NCBI GenBank assembly: GCA_036562565.1
Contig: DATCJY010000068.1
Coordinates: 1-7,056 of the forward strand
Origin: DATCJY01 sp036562565
GTDB taxonomy: Bacteria > Bacteroidota > Bacteroidia > Flavobacteriales_D > Sanyastnellaceae
Length of the DNA: 7,056 nt
Reading direction: 5' to 3'
Shown here piece after piece: positions 5,896-7,056 of this stretch. The position numbers and the translations under genes are program-made. Every line of letters starts with the position of its first letter. Within the stretch, counting starts at the first letter, position 1. A model generated the notes under the pieces. That model did no database searches. It was not told where the DNA came from and worked only from the letters and a program-made list of their open reading frames with translations.

Positions 5896-7056
5896 TTAAA
5901 TCAATTTCTTCAAGGCAATTTCAAAAGCAGTCTGTGTGATGCGCTGCTTGGAGCTGTTCTTGGCGTGTATCTGAGCCAAGGCCTCTTTGATGGTCTTGCT
6001 GGTGTCTTCAAAGATTCCTTTGTCGGTCATATCCACATCGCCATCGCTCATGAGGTAGGCAAACACGCGCGCCATGCCGCAGTTAGCAATAAAGTCAGGC
6101 AACACGCTGATGCTTTGGTCTGCCTTCTCCGCAATTGGGCCGTAGAAGATTTGCGAATCGGCAAATGGAACGTTGGCACCGCAGCTGATGACTTGCAGAC
6201 CGGCTTTGATCAAGCGGTCCACTTGGTCTTCCGTCACCAAACGGGAGGCTGCACAAGGCAAGAAGATATCGGCAGGTACATCCCAGATTTTTGCATTTAC
6301 CTCGTCAAAAGGTATGGATCCTTCAGCTTTGAGTTGCATGTTTTCGCGCTCAAGGAAGAGTTTTTTCACTTCTTCAAAGCCAAGACCATCGGTGTGGATA
6401 AGGCCCACGTTGCGGTCAATGATGCCCACAATTTTAGCACCGGCTTGTGCGCAGAAGTATGCAGCTGCAGCAGCCACATTGCCCCACCCTTGCACAATCA
6501 CGCGTTTGCCACTGATATCACCGCCCCACAGGCTATAATAATGACGCACCGCCTCGGCCACACCGAAACCGGTAATCATATCGGCCACTTTGTATTTGCG
6601 ATTCAAATCCGGAGTGTATCGCTCATCTTCCAACACCTTTACCACACCTTGGCGCAAGTTACCGATGCGCTTAACTTTTTGTGCTTCCGTTGGTGCGAAG
6701 TGTCCGTTGAAGACACCTTCTTGCGGATGCCAGATACCGTTGTTCTCCGTCATCGGAATTACCTCGTGAATCTCATCTACATTGAGGTCACCACCTGTTC
6801 CGTAATAATGCTTCAATAGCGGAGCCACGGCAGCATACCAACGCTCAAGCACTTGCTGTTTGCGTGGGTCGCGTGGGTCAAAGTTGATACCGCTCTTAGC
6901 GCCACCAATTTGTGGACCACTCACGGTGAATTTGATTTCCATCGTTTTGGCAAGCGATTCTACTTCGCGCTTGTCAAGGCCTGCACGCATACGAGTACCG
7001 CCACCGGCTGCCCCTCCGCGCAAGGAATTGATAACTACCCAACCCTCAGCCTCAGT
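5896..7056 (-). CDS. Glu/Leu/Phe/Val dehydrogenase family protein (5' end missing)
   Basis: The enzyme reversibly deaminates an amino acid to its 2-oxo acid using NAD(P), most probably glutamate to 2-oxoglutarate. The frame is open from the stop at 5896 to the window edge, giving 386 residues without the N-terminus; the missing part is estimated at 20-40 residues. Reading begins TEAEGWVVIN before SLRGGAAGGGTRMR, so the TTG at 7023 is internal and not the start. Visible are the dimerisation/catalytic domain with IKFTVSG and GGAKSGINFDP (41-61), LNVDEIHEV (91-99), and the Rossmann domain VIVQGWGNVAAAAA (186-199) with acidic D214 after the second strand. DIFLPCAASRLVT (263-275), VISCGANVPF (289-298) and PDFIANCG (320-327) follow. 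The usual GDH form of the last motif is PD-x-x-AN-x-GGV-x-x-SY; here it reads CGMARVFAYL. Substrate and cofactor preference are unproven. Confidence 0.92.
   Translation of the reverse strand, partial: TEAEGWVVINSLRGGAAGGGTRMRAGLDKREVESLAKTMEIKFTVSGPQIGGAKSGINFDPRDPRKQQVLERWYAAVAPLLKHYYGTGGDLNVDEIHEVIPMTENNGIWHPQEGVFNGHFAPTEAQKVKRIGNLRQGVVKVLEDERYTPDLNRKYKVADMITGFGVAEAVRHYYSLWGGDISGKRVIVQGWGNVAAAAAYFCAQAGAKIVGIIDRNVGLIHTDGLGFEEVKKLFLERENMQLKAEGSIPFDEVNAKIWDVPADIFLPCAASRLVTEDQVDRLIKAGLQVISCGANVPFADSQIFYGPIAEKADQSISVLPDFIANCGMARVFAYLMSDGDVDMTDKGIFEDTSKTIKEALAQIHAKNSSKQRITQTAFEIALKKLI

Noticed and set aside
5884..6819. 311-codon plus-strand open frame opposite the dehydrogenase
   Set aside because: The dehydrogenase frame has clear family motifs along its whole length, whereas this frame is Cys/His-rich without a domain.

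Overview
The window looks like chromosomal DNA of a Bacteroidota (Bacteroidetes) bacterium with roughly even GC. The pointers are the wording of the proteins (FolC opening MNYTEVLDYLYSQLPMF, a glutamate-dehydrogenase-type protein with SLRGGAAGGGTRMR, a short ExbD with a TonB-like protein behind it), the exbB-exbD-tonB-like-folC gene order, and A/T-rich or featureless leaders in place of clear Shine-Dalgarno sites. The genus cannot be read from the sequence; no rRNA or tRNA is present.

All seven genes lie on the minus strand, so transcription runs from high to low coordinates. From the right edge: a Glu/Leu/Phe/Val dehydrogenase whose first codons lie outside the window (5896-7056); the Na+/H+ antiporter NhaA (4515-5846); a voltage-gated-type K+ channel with a C-terminal zinc-ribbon-like tail (3588-4475); a 158-nt gap; then the proton-channel subunits ExbB (2716-3429) and ExbD (2305-2700), a TonB-like energy transducer with long Pro- and Gly-rich linkers (1422-2291), a strong intrinsic terminator (1366-1401), and FolC (140-1360). 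The left 139 nt are non-coding and carry short palindromic and direct repeats.

Two functional blocks can be inferred. NhaA and the K+ channel form an ion and pH homeostasis pair in the inner membrane, 39 nt apart. ExbB, ExbD and the TonB-like protein would form one complex that uses the proton motive force to energise outer-membrane TonB-dependent transporters; the gaps of 15 and 13 nt suggest one operon. FolC (folate polyglutamylation) follows the operon but is separated from it by the terminator, whose U-tract ends only 5 nt before the folC ATG.

No mobile element, CRISPR array, prophage or defence system is visible. This is mostly core-genome content. The points worth a second look are the terminator abutting folC, the zinc-ribbon tail on the channel, departures from the E. 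coli pattern in ExbB helix 3 and in the dehydrogenase, and the repeats at the left edge.
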